Shown here piece by piece: positions 6,637 to 15,200 of a stretch of 28,555 nt of DNA (its first letter is position 1; every line of letters begins with the position of its first letter). This DNA is from DASZOC01 sp035550975. GTDB taxonomy: Bacteria > Actinomycetota > CADDZG01 > WHSQ01. The DNA is taken from contig DASZOC010000067.1 of the NCBI GenBank assembly GCA_035550975.1, positions 1 through 28,555 on the forward strand, in the 5' to 3' direction. The notes below the pieces were generated by a model. The model made no database searches. It had not been told where the DNA came from and saw nothing but the letters and a program-made list of their open reading frames with translations. The translations under genes were made by a program, and so were the position numbers.

Positions 6637-7883
6637 GGGCTTGGCGAGGCGTCCGCCGTCGGTTCGGGATCCGGCTCTTCCGTCGGCTCCGGCGTCGGCT
6701 CGCGCGAGGGCTCGGTCTCCTCTTCGGTCAGCGTCTCTTCTTCCGTAACCGTTTCGGTCTTCGTCGCTGGCTTCTCGCGCTTCGGTCGTTGCTCCTCGTT
6801 CTTGGTTGGAGAGGGTGTCGGTTCCGCTGCCGCGGCCTCGGGCGCGTTGTGCGATGCCGACGGGGTTCTCGTCACGTCCAGACCTCCAACGTTCGGAAGC
6901 CGCTCGTCTGCTTCGTCGTCGAGCGCCGGCGTGGACCGATCCCAATCGCCGCCGGCAACGACCGCTACGGGAACCCCGATCAGCAACACCGCGGCTGCCG
7001 CCGTGACCAGGCCGCGCCGGGTCGCCCACCACCCGCGCGAGGCCTCGTCGCGCCCCACCGCGACGGGCGCGGCGAGGTCGAACGAGCCGAGCGCGGCCGC
7101 CAGCTCGTTACCGTCTGCGAAGCGCGCCGCGGGGTCCTTCGCGAGACATCTCAGGACCAGCGCGTCGAGAGGCGCAACCTCCGGGATGTGGCTGCTGGGA
7201 GGGGCGGGTTGCTCGTCGACGTGCGCGATCGCGATGGCGGTGACGTTGTCGCGGTCGAAAGGCCTCACGCCCGTCAGCAGCTCGTAGAGAACGATCCCCA
7301 GCGCGTACACGTCCGAGGCCGGCGTGGCGATGCCGCCGGACGCCTGTTCGGGCGAGATGTAATGCGGCGACCCGATGGCGGCCCCCGTCGCGGTCAATCG
7401 CTCCGACCGCCCCGAAGACGACGCGATCCCGAAGTCTGCGAGCTTCGCCTCGCCGTCCGGGTCCATCAGGATGTTCGCCGGCTTGATGTCACGGTGGATG
7501 ATCCCCGCATCGTGTGCCGCTCCCGCGGCCGCCGCGGCTCCGGCAACGATCTCCAGCACCCTTGCGGGGTCCATCGGTTCGCCCACGAGCTCGGTCAAAG
7601 AGCCGCCGGCGACCGCTTCCATCACGAGGAACGGGCTGCCGTCGTGCTCGCCGAAGTCCAGGATCTTCACCACGTTCGGGTGCGAGATCCGAGCGACGGC
7701 TTGGGCCTCCGCGAAGAACCGTACGAGGAACTCGGGGTCCTCCGCCAGCTGCGGCACGAGGAACTTGATTGCCACCGGGCGGCTCAGATGCGAGTCGACG
7801 GCCCGCCACACCTCGGCCATCCCGCCCTTTCCGAGCAGGTTCGTCAGCTCGTACCGTCTGTGGACCGTGTCGCCCGCGTTCAC
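6633..7883 (-). CDS. PknB-like transmembrane serine/threonine protein kinase
   Basis: 416 aa from a GTG start (MNAGDTVHRRYELTNLLG). The kinase domain, residues 10-270, is canonical: glycine loop GKGGMAEVW, K40 in VAIK, catalytic loop HRDIKPAN (D132, K134, N137), DFG at 150-152, GSPHYISPEQ and DVYALGIVLYELLTG. A transmembrane helix spans about 291-311. The outer part is a low-complexity tail rich in Pro, Glu and Thr (TPEPTEEPDPEP, ETVTEEETLTEEET) with no PASTA repeats, so ligand sensing by muropeptides is not indicated. A longer reading from GTG at 7940 adds 19 residues, but TACCTT lies exactly 6 nt upstream of the chosen GTG and the family begins right before the Y-E-L strand. It is divergent from the penicillin-acylase-family gene. 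Confidence 0.92.
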   Translation of the reverse strand: MNAGDTVHRRYELTNLLGKGGMAEVWRAVDSHLSRPVAIKFLVPQLAEDPEFLVRFFAEAQAVARISHPNVVKILDFGEHDGSPFLVMEAVAGGSLTELVGEPMDPARVLEIVAGAAAAAGAAHDAGIIHRDIKPANILMDPDGEAKLADFGIASSSGRSERLTATGAAIGSPHYISPEQASGGIATPASDVYALGIVLYELLTGVRPFDRDNVTAIAIAHVDEQPAPPSSHIPEVAPLDALVLRCLAKDPAARFADGNELAAALGSFDLAAPVAVGRDEASRGWWATRRGLVTAAAAVLLIGVPVAVVAGGDWDRSTPALDDEADERLPNVGGLDVTRTPSASHNAPEAAAAEPTPSPTKNEEQRPKREKPATKTETVTEEETLTEEETEPSREPTPEPTEEPDPEPTADASPSP

Positions 7884-7889
7884 GTGGAA

Positions 7890-7895
7890 AAGGTA
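7890..7895 (-). promoter_or_regulatory. Candidate -10 box (TACCTT) fixing the kinase GTG start
   Basis: The box is 6 nt from the GTG at 7883, the classic leaderless arrangement, and supports the shorter reading of the kinase. Confidence 0.5.
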
Positions 7896-8038
7896 TTCCC
7901 TTCCAGGAGCAGTGCAAACGAGACAGCCCGACGACGCCACCGTGACGCCGGACGACCTCCGGGCAGGGAATCACCGTGGCGTCGGCGTACCCTCACTGTT
8001 CGCGCTGGCGGAAAAGGCACCCACCGGGAGGTTCATCG

Positions 8039-10741
8039 ATGCGTCGTTGTCTGGTTGCGATCTTGTTGCTGTGTGTCACTGCGGCCCTGGTGCCGGCTCA
8101 GGTGGGTGCGCAGCCCGGGCCCCCACCGGTCCCGGACACGATGGAGGCTTACTCGATCGTCCCGCCCGGCCAGGAAGGCAACGTCACGGCGACCGAAGCT
8201 GCCTCGGGCAACTACGGCGAGCACTTCACCGATCAGCTCGATCTCTACGCCAAGCTGATCGAGACCGACGACGTCACCGATGGCACGATCGGCGGCTACT
8301 TCCACACGATGCAGTTCGGCCCCGAGGTGATCGAGGAGGACTACTCGCCGACCGAGGGCGTGACGGTGTATCGCGACGACTTCGGGATCCCGCACATCTA
8401 TGCCGAGAACTTCAACGCCGCGAGCTTCGCGCTCGGATACACGACCGCTGAAGACCGTCTCTGGGAGATGGACGTCTTCCGCCACGCGGCGAGGGGCGAG
8501 CTGTCCACGCTCGTCGGACCCGACTACCTGGAGATGGACATCGTGTCCCGCCGCGAGGGCTACACCGAGGAAGAAGTGCAGAAGATGTACGAGGACTTCG
8601 ACGAGAAGTTCGGTGCGCTCGGTAAGAAGATCCAGGACGGGTTAAAGGCGTACGCGGACGGCGTGAACAAATACATCTCCGAGCTGCGTACGAACCCCGC
8701 TCAGTGCCCGGCCGAGTACCAGGCGCTGGGCAACCCGTGTCCCGAGCCCGAGCCCGGCAACTGGACCCCGACCGACACGCTGTTCGTCGCGGTGTTGCAG
8801 CTGCGGGTGTTCGGCGAGACGGCCGGCGCAGAGCTCGACAACGCAGGTCTGTACGCCCACCTGAAGAAGAAGCTCGGGCCGAAGGTCGGCCCGAAGGTCT
8901 ACGAAGACCTGCTGCGACGCAACGATCCGCGTTCGCCGACGACCATCCCCGCGTCGCAGGGCCGTTTCCCTTCGCAGTCACTCGGGCGCACAAGCGCGAA
9001 GTCGTTCGCCGTCCCGGACGGCGCCGTGAAGCTCGCGCGCGAGAGCCGCGCCGAGTCTGCGATGTACAAGGAGTTCCTCGACGGGATGGGCTTCAGGGCT
9101 CCGGCCTCCAACGCGTTGCTGGTTGCTGCGAAGGAATCGAAGTCGGGTAACCCACTGCAGATCGGTGCACCTCAGGTCGGGTATGCGGTTCCCTCGTTCT
9201 TCTGGGAGGTCGACGTTCACATCTCGGGTGAGGACGAAGCGCACTTCCGCGGGCCCGCCGTCCCCGGAGCCTCGGCCCTCGTCCCGCTCGGGCGGGGCCC
9301 CGATTATGCGTGGTCGCTGACGACGGGGTACTCCGACGCCGTCGACACGAAGGTCGAGAAGCTCTGCGCACCCGAAGGTGAAGAGGTAAGCGAGGACTCG
9401 AACCACTACCTGTTCAAGGGCGAGTGCAAGGAGATGGAATCCCGTACCGAGACGTTCATCGTCAAGCCGTCCGCAGGGTCGGCCGGCGCGCCGAGCTTTG
9501 AGCAACGGACCTTCTATCGCACCGTCCACGGGCCCGTATTCGCCCGCGGCAAAGTCCGCGGTAAGCCGGTCGCGTTCGTGAAGCAGCGCTTCTTCTGGAA
9601 GCGCGAGCTCGACTCGATCCCGCAGTTCTACAAGTGGAACGTCGAGGTCGACTCGATCCGCGACTTCAAGGCCGCGGCGTCCAAGTTCACGATGTCGTTC
9701 AACACCTTCTACGCGGACCACAAGGACATCGGCTACTTCCACCTCGGCTTCTATCCGAAGCGCCCCAAGGGCTATCACCCGAGTCTCCCCACGTGGGGGA
9801 CGGGCCGGTGGGAATGGGGCGGCCGTATCCCGTTCCGGCGTCATCCGAAGACCGTGAACCCGGATCAGGGGTGGGTCGCGAACTGGAACAACAAGCCGTC
9901 GAAGGGATGGGACAACTACGACGGCATCAAGTGGGGACCGATCCACCGCGTCCAGCTGCTCCAGGACCAGATGCGGCGGTACACCGCGGGCACGAAGAAG
10001 GCGAGGCTGTCGGACTTGGTCGACGTGATCCGCGTCGCTGCGACGCAGGACGCTCGTGTGGTCTATCTCGGCCCGAAGATGGTGCGGAAGGCTGCGAGGG
10101 CCGCGGGCAGTGACGAGAAGAGGAAGCAAGCCGTCGATCTCGTGCGCGCCTGGATCAAGTCGGGCGGACATCGTCAGAACCTCAACTGGCGCGACGGTGA
10201 CGACCAAGAGGACAACGGCGCGGCGGCGGCGATCTTCGATGCTTGGTACCGGAACCTCGTCCACGTGATCTTCGACGACGAGATCGGGCCGGAGGACTAC
10301 GACCTCGTTCCGACGCCGATCTCGGGCACGTCGATGTGGCACGATTTCTCGTCGTTCATAGCGAACGTCTTCAACGTCAAGGCGCGTCGCGCCCTCGCGC
10401 GCAACTACTGTGACGTGATCACGACAGGCAAGACCGAGTCGTGCGGCATGCAGGTGGTCGCGGCGCTCGACGCGGCGTTGAAGGAGCTCGAAAGTGACCA
10501 AGGCGCGGACATGGCGAAATGGACAACCGACGCGTGGTGGATCAAGTTCGCGTCGCTCGGCCTCGGTTCGGCCGACCCCATTCCGTGGCAGAACCGCGGG
10601 ACGCACAACCACGTGGTCGAGATCCTGCGGAAAGCGACCGCAGCCGACGGAGGAGGAGACGGCGGTGGTGGGACCACTCCGTCACCGAAGCCCAGCGGTT
10701 CGTCGAGCGGCAGCGCCAGCCCGTCACCGAGCTCGAGCTAG
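8039..10741 (+). CDS. Secreted penicillin acylase (penicillin amidase) family Ntn hydrolase
   Basis: 900 aa with a signal peptide (RRCLVAILLLCVTAALVPA, cleavage near QVGAQ). The alpha-chain signature VYRDDFGIPHIYAENF (about 110-125) and LGYTTAEDRLWEMD fit the S45 family. The beta chain should begin at S357 in APASNALLV, the Ser-Asn of the family, where autocleavage exposes the Ser nucleophile. The conserved YRTVHGPVF and the C-terminal RGTHNHVVE are also present. Family members cleave amides of penicillins, acyl-homoserine lactones, cyclic lipopeptides and similar substrates; specificity cannot be read here. The extreme C-terminus is a Gly/Ser/Pro tail of about 40 residues, likely a flexible linker with nothing after it. 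Start: GGGAGG lies 7 nt upstream of the ATG; an upstream in-frame GTG (7976) would bury the signal peptide. It is divergent from the PknB-like kinase and followed after 39 nt by the aminotransferase, which has its own -10-like box. Confidence 0.88.
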   Translation: MRRCLVAILLLCVTAALVPAQVGAQPGPPPVPDTMEAYSIVPPGQEGNVTATEAASGNYGEHFTDQLDLYAKLIETDDVTDGTIGGYFHTMQFGPEVIEEDYSPTEGVTVYRDDFGIPHIYAENFNAASFALGYTTAEDRLWEMDVFRHAARGELSTLVGPDYLEMDIVSRREGYTEEEVQKMYEDFDEKFGALGKKIQDGLKAYADGVNKYISELRTNPAQCPAEYQALGNPCPEPEPGNWTPTDTLFVAVLQLRVFGETAGAELDNAGLYAHLKKKLGPKVGPKVYEDLLRRNDPRSPTTIPASQGRFPSQSLGRTSAKSFAVPDGAVKLARESRAESAMYKEFLDGMGFRAPASNALLVAAKESKSGNPLQIGAPQVGYAVPSFFWEVDVHISGEDEAHFRGPAVPGASALVPLGRGPDYAWSLTTGYSDAVDTKVEKLCAPEGEEVSEDSNHYLFKGECKEMESRTETFIVKPSAGSAGAPSFEQRTFYRTVHGPVFARGKVRGKPVAFVKQRFFWKRELDSIPQFYKWNVEVDSIRDFKAAASKFTMSFNTFYADHKDIGYFHLGFYPKRPKGYHPSLPTWGTGRWEWGGRIPFRRHPKTVNPDQGWVANWNNKPSKGWDNYDGIKWGPIHRVQLLQDQMRRYTAGTKKARLSDLVDVIRVAATQDARVVYLGPKMVRKAARAAGSDEKRKQAVDLVRAWIKSGGHRQNLNWRDGDDQEDNGAAAAIFDAWYRNLVHVIFDDEIGPEDYDLVPTPISGTSMWHDFSSFIANVFNVKARRALARNYCDVITTGKTESCGMQVVAALDAALKELESDQGADMAKWTTDAWWIKFASLGLGSADPIPWQNRGTHNHVVEILRKATAADGGGDGGGGTTPSPKPSGSSSGSASPSPSSS

Positions 10742-10768
10742 CAAGCCAAACGCGGCCCGCGGGTCGCT

Positions 10769-10774
10769 TAGCAT
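10769..10774 (+). promoter_or_regulatory. Candidate -10 box (TAGCAT), leaderless aminotransferase
   Basis: Exactly 6 nt separate the hexamer from the ATG at 10781 and there is no Shine-Dalgarno sequence. Confidence 0.5.
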
Positions 10775-10780
10775 CTAGAG

Positions 10781-11878
10781 ATGCCGGATCCAAGGAAGCT
10801 TCCGGACATGCCCTCGCTGATGATCGCGGGGCCGGGTGAGCTGCATGACGAGGACCTAGACGTCCTCGGTCGTCAGGTGATCGCGCACTACGGCGATATC
10901 TGGCAGGCGATACACGAAGAGACGTGTGCCGCGGTCGGACGTCTCATGGGCGCGGCCAACCTCCCGTACCTGATCCCCGGAACCGGCACGACCTGTCTCG
11001 AGGCCGCGGTCGCGAACCTTTTCGACGCCGGTCAGCGGGTCGTGATCGTCAATACCGGCTTCTTCGGGATCCGCCTGAAAGAGATCGCGTCGATCTACCG
11101 GCTCGAGATCACCGAGGTGCCCGTTGCCCCGGGCGAAACCGTGGACATGGACCGGATCGCCGACGCCGCGGCGAGCGCGGACGGGGTGCTGTCGGTCCAC
11201 GTCGAGACCGCGACCGGCACGAGGCTCCCGATCGAAGACATCGCGCGGGTGGCGCGGGACGCGGGAGCCGTGTACATGGTCGACGCGATCGCATCGGTCG
11301 GCGGCGAGCTGCTCGACGTCGATGCGATGGGGCTCGACGTGGTCGTGACGGGAACGCAGAAGGGGCTCGAGGCGCCGCCGGGTATCGGGATCCTCGCCCT
11401 AGGCGAACGCGGCCGCGCCGTGGTCGACCGGCGCGCCGAGCCGATCGGCTCCTGGTATCTCGACCTCAAGCGGTGGGACTGGTATCGGCGTGAGTGGCCC
11501 CACCACCCTCACCCGGTCACGATGCCTACGAACCTCTTCCTGACGCTCGCGGCGAGCATCCAGCGGATCCAGGAGGCCGGTCTCGAAGCGTGGGTCGGCA
11601 GACGCGCCGACCTTGCGAAGAAGCTGCGGGAGGGCCTGAACGAGGTGGGCCTCGGCCCCGTTGCCCCTCCGGGTTACGAGGCGAATCTCGTCACCGCCGC
11701 GTGGAGCGACAACCCGAACAAGATCATCGGCCACCTGCTCGGGAACGGGATACAGATCTCTGCGGGGCTCGAACCGACGACCGGGAAGGTCATCAGGGTC
11801 GGTCTGATGGGAGCGACGGCGACCGACGAGATGGTCGAGCGCCTCGTCGGCCTCGTCGCCGACTCACTCGCTGCGTAG
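10781..11878 (+). CDS. Class V aminotransferase (alanine-glyoxylate / serine-pyruvate type)
   Basis: 365 aa, normal for fold-type I class V enzymes. Opening PSLMIAGPGELHDEDLDVL matches the 'PGPT' start of alanine-glyoxylate and serine-glyoxylate aminotransferases. GTGTTCLEAAVAN (about 68-80) binds the PLP phosphate, VETATGTRLP (141-150) corresponds to the family HxESStG block, YMVDAIAS (165-172) contains the PLP pyridine-nitrogen Asp, and K194 in TGTQKGLEAPPG is the Schiff-base lysine. The likely reaction is transfer of an amino group between a small amino acid and glyoxylate or pyruvate in the cytoplasm; the exact pair is unknown. It converges with the NurA-like gene with only 5 nt between the stops. 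Confidence 0.88.
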   Translation: MPDPRKLPDMPSLMIAGPGELHDEDLDVLGRQVIAHYGDIWQAIHEETCAAVGRLMGAANLPYLIPGTGTTCLEAAVANLFDAGQRVVIVNTGFFGIRLKEIASIYRLEITEVPVAPGETVDMDRIADAAASADGVLSVHVETATGTRLPIEDIARVARDAGAVYMVDAIASVGGELLDVDAMGLDVVVTGTQKGLEAPPGIGILALGERGRAVVDRRAEPIGSWYLDLKRWDWYRREWPHHPHPVTMPTNLFLTLAASIQRIQEAGLEAWVGRRADLAKKLREGLNEVGLGPVAPPGYEANLVTAAWSDNPNKIIGHLLGNGIQISAGLEPTTGKVIRVGLMGATATDEMVERLVGLVADSLAA

Positions 11879-11883
11879 CCGCG

Positions 11884-12819
11884 TCAGGCGGCGGGGCGAT
11901 CCCCGTTCATCGACGCGATCCTGAGCCCGCGATAGAGGAGGTTCACGTCGCCAAGCCGGCGGCGTAGCTCGCGTTCGAGGCCCGCGATCGGATGCAGGTT
12001 CTGCGGCGCACGCGCATCCTTGTGTGACTGCGAGGAGTAGCGGGGGAGCATCCCGGTAACGCGATCGGCCGTCGTCACCACATCGGCGACCTCGACATCG
12101 CCGGTGACCTCGCACCGGACGACACCTGTCCACGTATGTCCTTTGTCGCAAGGAAGCCGCATGTACCAGGAATGTTTGCTCCACTTCCCCCCGATCAGGA
12201 ACACCGGCGTTCGCTCGCCGCACTCCAGTCGCGCCACGACCTCGTCCAGCTCGGGCGGCAGGTACGAGACGTGGTGCGTCTTGACGTAGCCGACCACGTT
12301 CGCCATCCCGTGGCGGCCCTTGAGCGGACCATCGACGATGACGAGGTCGGCCGGTTGCGCCTGAGCGAGCGCCATCTCGAGCTCGCCCATCCGGTAGTGG
12401 ACGCTCAGGACGAGGTCCTGCGTCGCTTCCGTCTCGGGGCGCCGCACGGGATAGATGGCGTGTCTGCACGTGATCGCCTGCGCGTCGCGCGCGAGTGTGA
12501 ACAGCCCCCGTTCGACCTCGGCCGCCACGATGCGTGCTCGCCCGTCGCACATGACGGCACCAGCGGCGTACGACGCGCACAACCCCGCGTGCGAACCCGA
12601 ATCGCCGTCGACCCACACCCGCGCATCGACCCGCCGGATCCCGTCGGTGAACAACGTCCGGTCGGGCACGGTCGTCGTCGCGGGTGGCTCGACGGGGCGC
12701 CATACCGTCACCGGCATCTCGATCGACGCGTCGACCTGTACCGACGTCGGGTCCAGTCCCTCGGCCGCCTCGATCGGCGCCCCGTACTCGGGAGCCCACG
12801 ATTCGACCGCGAACTTCAT
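11884..12819 (-). CDS. nurA: NurA-like 5'-3' nuclease, last gene of the herA-sbcD-sbcC-nurA operon
   Basis: 311 aa. The N-terminal FTDGIRRVDARVWV (D59 in a DG motif) and the later ADLVIVDGPLKGRH (D163) correspond to the two acidic, metal-binding motifs of the NurA nuclease domain; the C-terminal half has a conserved-looking KDARAPQNLHPIAGLE block. NurA is an endo/5'-3' exonuclease that works with the HerA translocase to resect DNA ends. I assign it partly on these motifs and strongly on context: its ATG overlaps the sbcC stop codon (ATGA), the fourth position of an operon with HerA, Mre11-type and Rad50-type genes. A longer upstream frame runs inside sbcC and is a shadow. Without context I would call it only a possible nuclease. 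Confidence 0.7.
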   Translation of the reverse strand: MKFAVESWAPEYGAPIEAAEGLDPTSVQVDASIEMPVTVWRPVEPPATTTVPDRTLFTDGIRRVDARVWVDGDSGSHAGLCASYAAGAVMCDGRARIVAAEVERGLFTLARDAQAITCRHAIYPVRRPETEATQDLVLSVHYRMGELEMALAQAQPADLVIVDGPLKGRHGMANVVGYVKTHHVSYLPPELDEVVARLECGERTPVFLIGGKWSKHSWYMRLPCDKGHTWTGVVRCEVTGDVEVADVVTTADRVTGMLPRYSSQSHKDARAPQNLHPIAGLERELRRRLGDVNLLYRGLRIASMNGDRPAA

Positions 12820-15200
12820 GCGTTCACCCGCTCGACGGTCGACCCGCGCAGGTCTTTCTTGACCCGGAACTGGACGGGGACCCGCTCCGCGAGCTCGCGC
12901 ACGTGCGTCACGACGCCGACCATGCGGCCGCGAGCAGCGAGGTTCTCGACCGTCGCTGCGACGGTGTCTAGCGTCTCGGGGTCGAGGGTCCCGAAGCCTT
13001 CGTCGAGGAAGATAGCGTCGAGACGGGCCGCGCCTTTCGTCGCCAGCTCGGCGAGTTGATCGGCCAGCGCCAGCGCGAGCGACAGCGATGCGAGGAACGT
13101 CTCTCCTCCCGACAGCGTTCGGGCCGACCGCTGCTCGTCCGCGTTGTGGTGGTCCGTCACCAGGAAGTTCCCGGTGTCGTCGATCGTGATCGCGTACTGC
13201 CCGCCGGACAACTCGCCGAGGATCTCGCTCGCGCCGACGACCAGGCGTCGCACGGCCTCGTTCACCAGCCATTTCTCGAATCCGCGCGCGGAGAGGTGAT
13301 GCGCGAGTCCGTTCGCGAGGTCGTGCTCGCGCTGCAGGTCGATCAGGTCTGTGCGGATGTTCTGCGCGTCCGCGATCGCCTTCGCGATCCGCTCGACCTC
13401 GGCCGTCGCGCGGGCCTGCGCTGCGGACACGACGTCCAGCAGGTCCCGTCCGTCGAGGTCGATCTCGCAATCGCGGCACGATGCCTCGAGCTCGTCGACC
13501 AACGCCGCACGAGCTTTCGCCGCGGTCTCGCTGGTCTTGGCGGCTTCGGCAAGGCTCTTCTCGAGCCGCGGCCGCTGCGTGCCGGCCCATGAGATCAACG
13601 CCTGCCAGTCGCTGGCGAGGTCCTTCCCACCTGCTGCGGGGGCTCCCAGGCTTACGAGCTGGTCGCGGGCGGTCGCGAACCAAGAACGAGCGTCTGCCTC
13701 GCGTTCGATGACCTCGTTTGCGATCTTGCGGATCTCGTCGAGCGAGTCGTAGGCGGCCCGCTCGTCATCGCGCGCGTTCTCGAGGGCGTCGTCGGCGGCG
13801 GCGATCGCCTCGAGCTGCGCGTCGAGGTCTGTCCGCTTCGGATACGCCGCGACGAGCTCGACGAGGCTCTCGATCTCTCTGCCGGCGAGTTCGACCTGGC
13901 TGGTCCACCGGGTGAGCTCGTGCGCCGCTTCGTCGGCGCGCTCGCGCACATCTGCCACGGCCGCTTCGGCCTGTGTCACCTCTCTGGCAACGGTTGCGAC
14001 CGCCTTCGGAGCCGCGCGCCGCGGCACCTTCGTGACTACCTGCGCACAGACGGGGCAGGGCTCGCCCTTCTTCAGGTTTGCCGCGATGTGGTGGGCGGCA
14101 TGGTCCGTCTCGATCTGTTTCTGTGCCGCGACCGCCGCGGCGAGGTTGTCCTCGGCCCGACGCAGGGCCGCGAGAGCCTTCTCGCGCGTCGCCTCGGCGC
14201 TCGCGCGCGCTTTCGTGGCGTCCGCCAGATCTTTCTCGACGCGCTCCTTCCGCTCGTGCGCGTCGGCGACCTTGAGCAACGGGTCGCGTTCCGGCAGCGC
14301 CGCCCTGGCTTTCGTAGCGACGGCAACGGCTTTGCGCGCCGCCGCGGCTTCTTTCTCAGCGGCTTTCACTGCGATGCCCGCGTCTTTCACGGCCGCAGAC
14401 AGCTCGGCGACTTCAGCCGGCAGCTCCAAGCCGTCGATGATCTCGATCCAGCGCGCGTCCTCTTCGAGCCGCGAGCGTGCTTCGGCAAGTCGGCTCTCCA
14501 GATCCTTCAACGCCGGCATCGCCTGCGCGACGCGGCCGCGCAGTGCGTCGACACGTTTCGACCTCGCGGTCGCCTCGTTCAGCGCGTCTTCGGTGGCGAA
14601 GCTCAGATCCTGTTCGAGGCGCTGTTCGAGGACTGCCGCTTTGCTCTTGGCTTCGGCGGCGCGCTGGCTCGCGAGGTAGCGCATGCGTTCGTAGACGTCG
14701 AGATTCAGCAAGCGCACGAGCAGGTCCTGGCGCGCGGCGGGCTTGTCGTGCAGGAAGCGGGCGAACTCACCTTGGGGAAGCACGACGCACTTCGTGAACT
14801 GGTTGAACGAAAGCCCGACCAGACGTTTGACCTCGTCGGTGACCTCGTCTGCCGTTCCGGCGAGCACTTGGCCGTCGCGCTCCAGCCGCGCCTCTTTCGT
14901 CGTCGCTCCCTTGCCGCTGCGCCGCACGACACGCACGGCGGTGTAGGTGTCGGGCCCGATCGAGAAGTCCAGACGCACCTTCGCCTCGAGACCGCCCTGG
15001 CTGATGACCGGCGCGACCAGGTTCTCGTTCTCGTAACGCGGAACCGAGCCGTACAACGCGAAGCAGATCGCGTCGATGATCGTGGACTTGCCGGAGCCGG
15101 TGGGGCCGACGAAGGCAAAATAGTTCGCGTCGTCGAAGCCGACCTCCGTGTGGTTGCGGAAGGTGCCGAAACCCGTGAGCTCAAGCGTTATCGGTCGCAC
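12816..15200 (-). CDS. sbcC: SbcC/Rad50-type SMC-like ATPase, nuclease complex subunit
   Basis: 794 aa from a GTG start (MRPITLELTGFGTF), chosen because the family begins with this strand and the codon follows AGGAAG; the longer open frame lies inside sbcD. Walker A is GPTGSGKST (32-40). The Q-loop region VLPQGEFARF (140-149) follows. Two long Ala/Glu/Arg-rich coiled-coil arms flank the zinc hook CPVC (C382-C385), where two molecules clasp. The signature motif LSGGE starts at 696, Walker B is IFLDEGFG (D733) and the His-switch is VVTHV. It forms a complex with SbcD that opens and trims DNA ends and hairpins. It is somewhat shorter than E. coli SbcC (about 1050 aa), mainly in the coiled coils. 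It overlaps sbcD by 20 nt upstream and the NurA-like gene by 4 nt downstream. Confidence 0.95.
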   Translation of the reverse strand: MRPITLELTGFGTFRNHTEVGFDDANYFAFVGPTGSGKSTIIDAICFALYGSVPRYENENLVAPVISQGGLEAKVRLDFSIGPDTYTAVRVVRRSGKGATTKEARLERDGQVLAGTADEVTDEVKRLVGLSFNQFTKCVVLPQGEFARFLHDKPAARQDLLVRLLNLDVYERMRYLASQRAAEAKSKAAVLEQRLEQDLSFATEDALNEATARSKRVDALRGRVAQAMPALKDLESRLAEARSRLEEDARWIEIIDGLELPAEVAELSAAVKDAGIAVKAAEKEAAAARKAVAVATKARAALPERDPLLKVADAHERKERVEKDLADATKARASAEATREKALAALRRAEDNLAAAVAAQKQIETDHAAHHIAANLKKGEPCPVCAQVVTKVPRRAAPKAVATVAREVTQAEAAVADVRERADEAAHELTRWTSQVELAGREIESLVELVAAYPKRTDLDAQLEAIAAADDALENARDDERAAYDSLDEIRKIANEVIEREADARSWFATARDQLVSLGAPAAGGKDLASDWQALISWAGTQRPRLEKSLAEAAKTSETAAKARAALVDELEASCRDCEIDLDGRDLLDVVSAAQARATAEVERIAKAIADAQNIRTDLIDLQREHDLANGLAHHLSARGFEKWLVNEAVRRLVVGASEILGELSGGQYAITIDDTGNFLVTDHHNADEQRSARTLSGGETFLASLSLALALADQLAELATKGAARLDAIFLDEGFGTLDPETLDTVAATVENLAARGRMVGVVTHVRELAERVPVQFRVKKDLRGSTVERVNA

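Noticed and set aside
6351..8258. 635-codon plus-strand open frame opposite the PknB-like kinase
   Set aside because: It is Arg-rich and low in complexity, crosses three well-supported genes, and is explained by third-position GC bias on the opposite strand.
8978..10612. 544-codon open frame antisense to the acylase gene
   Set aside because: It lies wholly inside a well-supported gene. Its Arg/Val/Asp-rich composition is the usual antisense shadow in high-GC DNA, and it has no domains.
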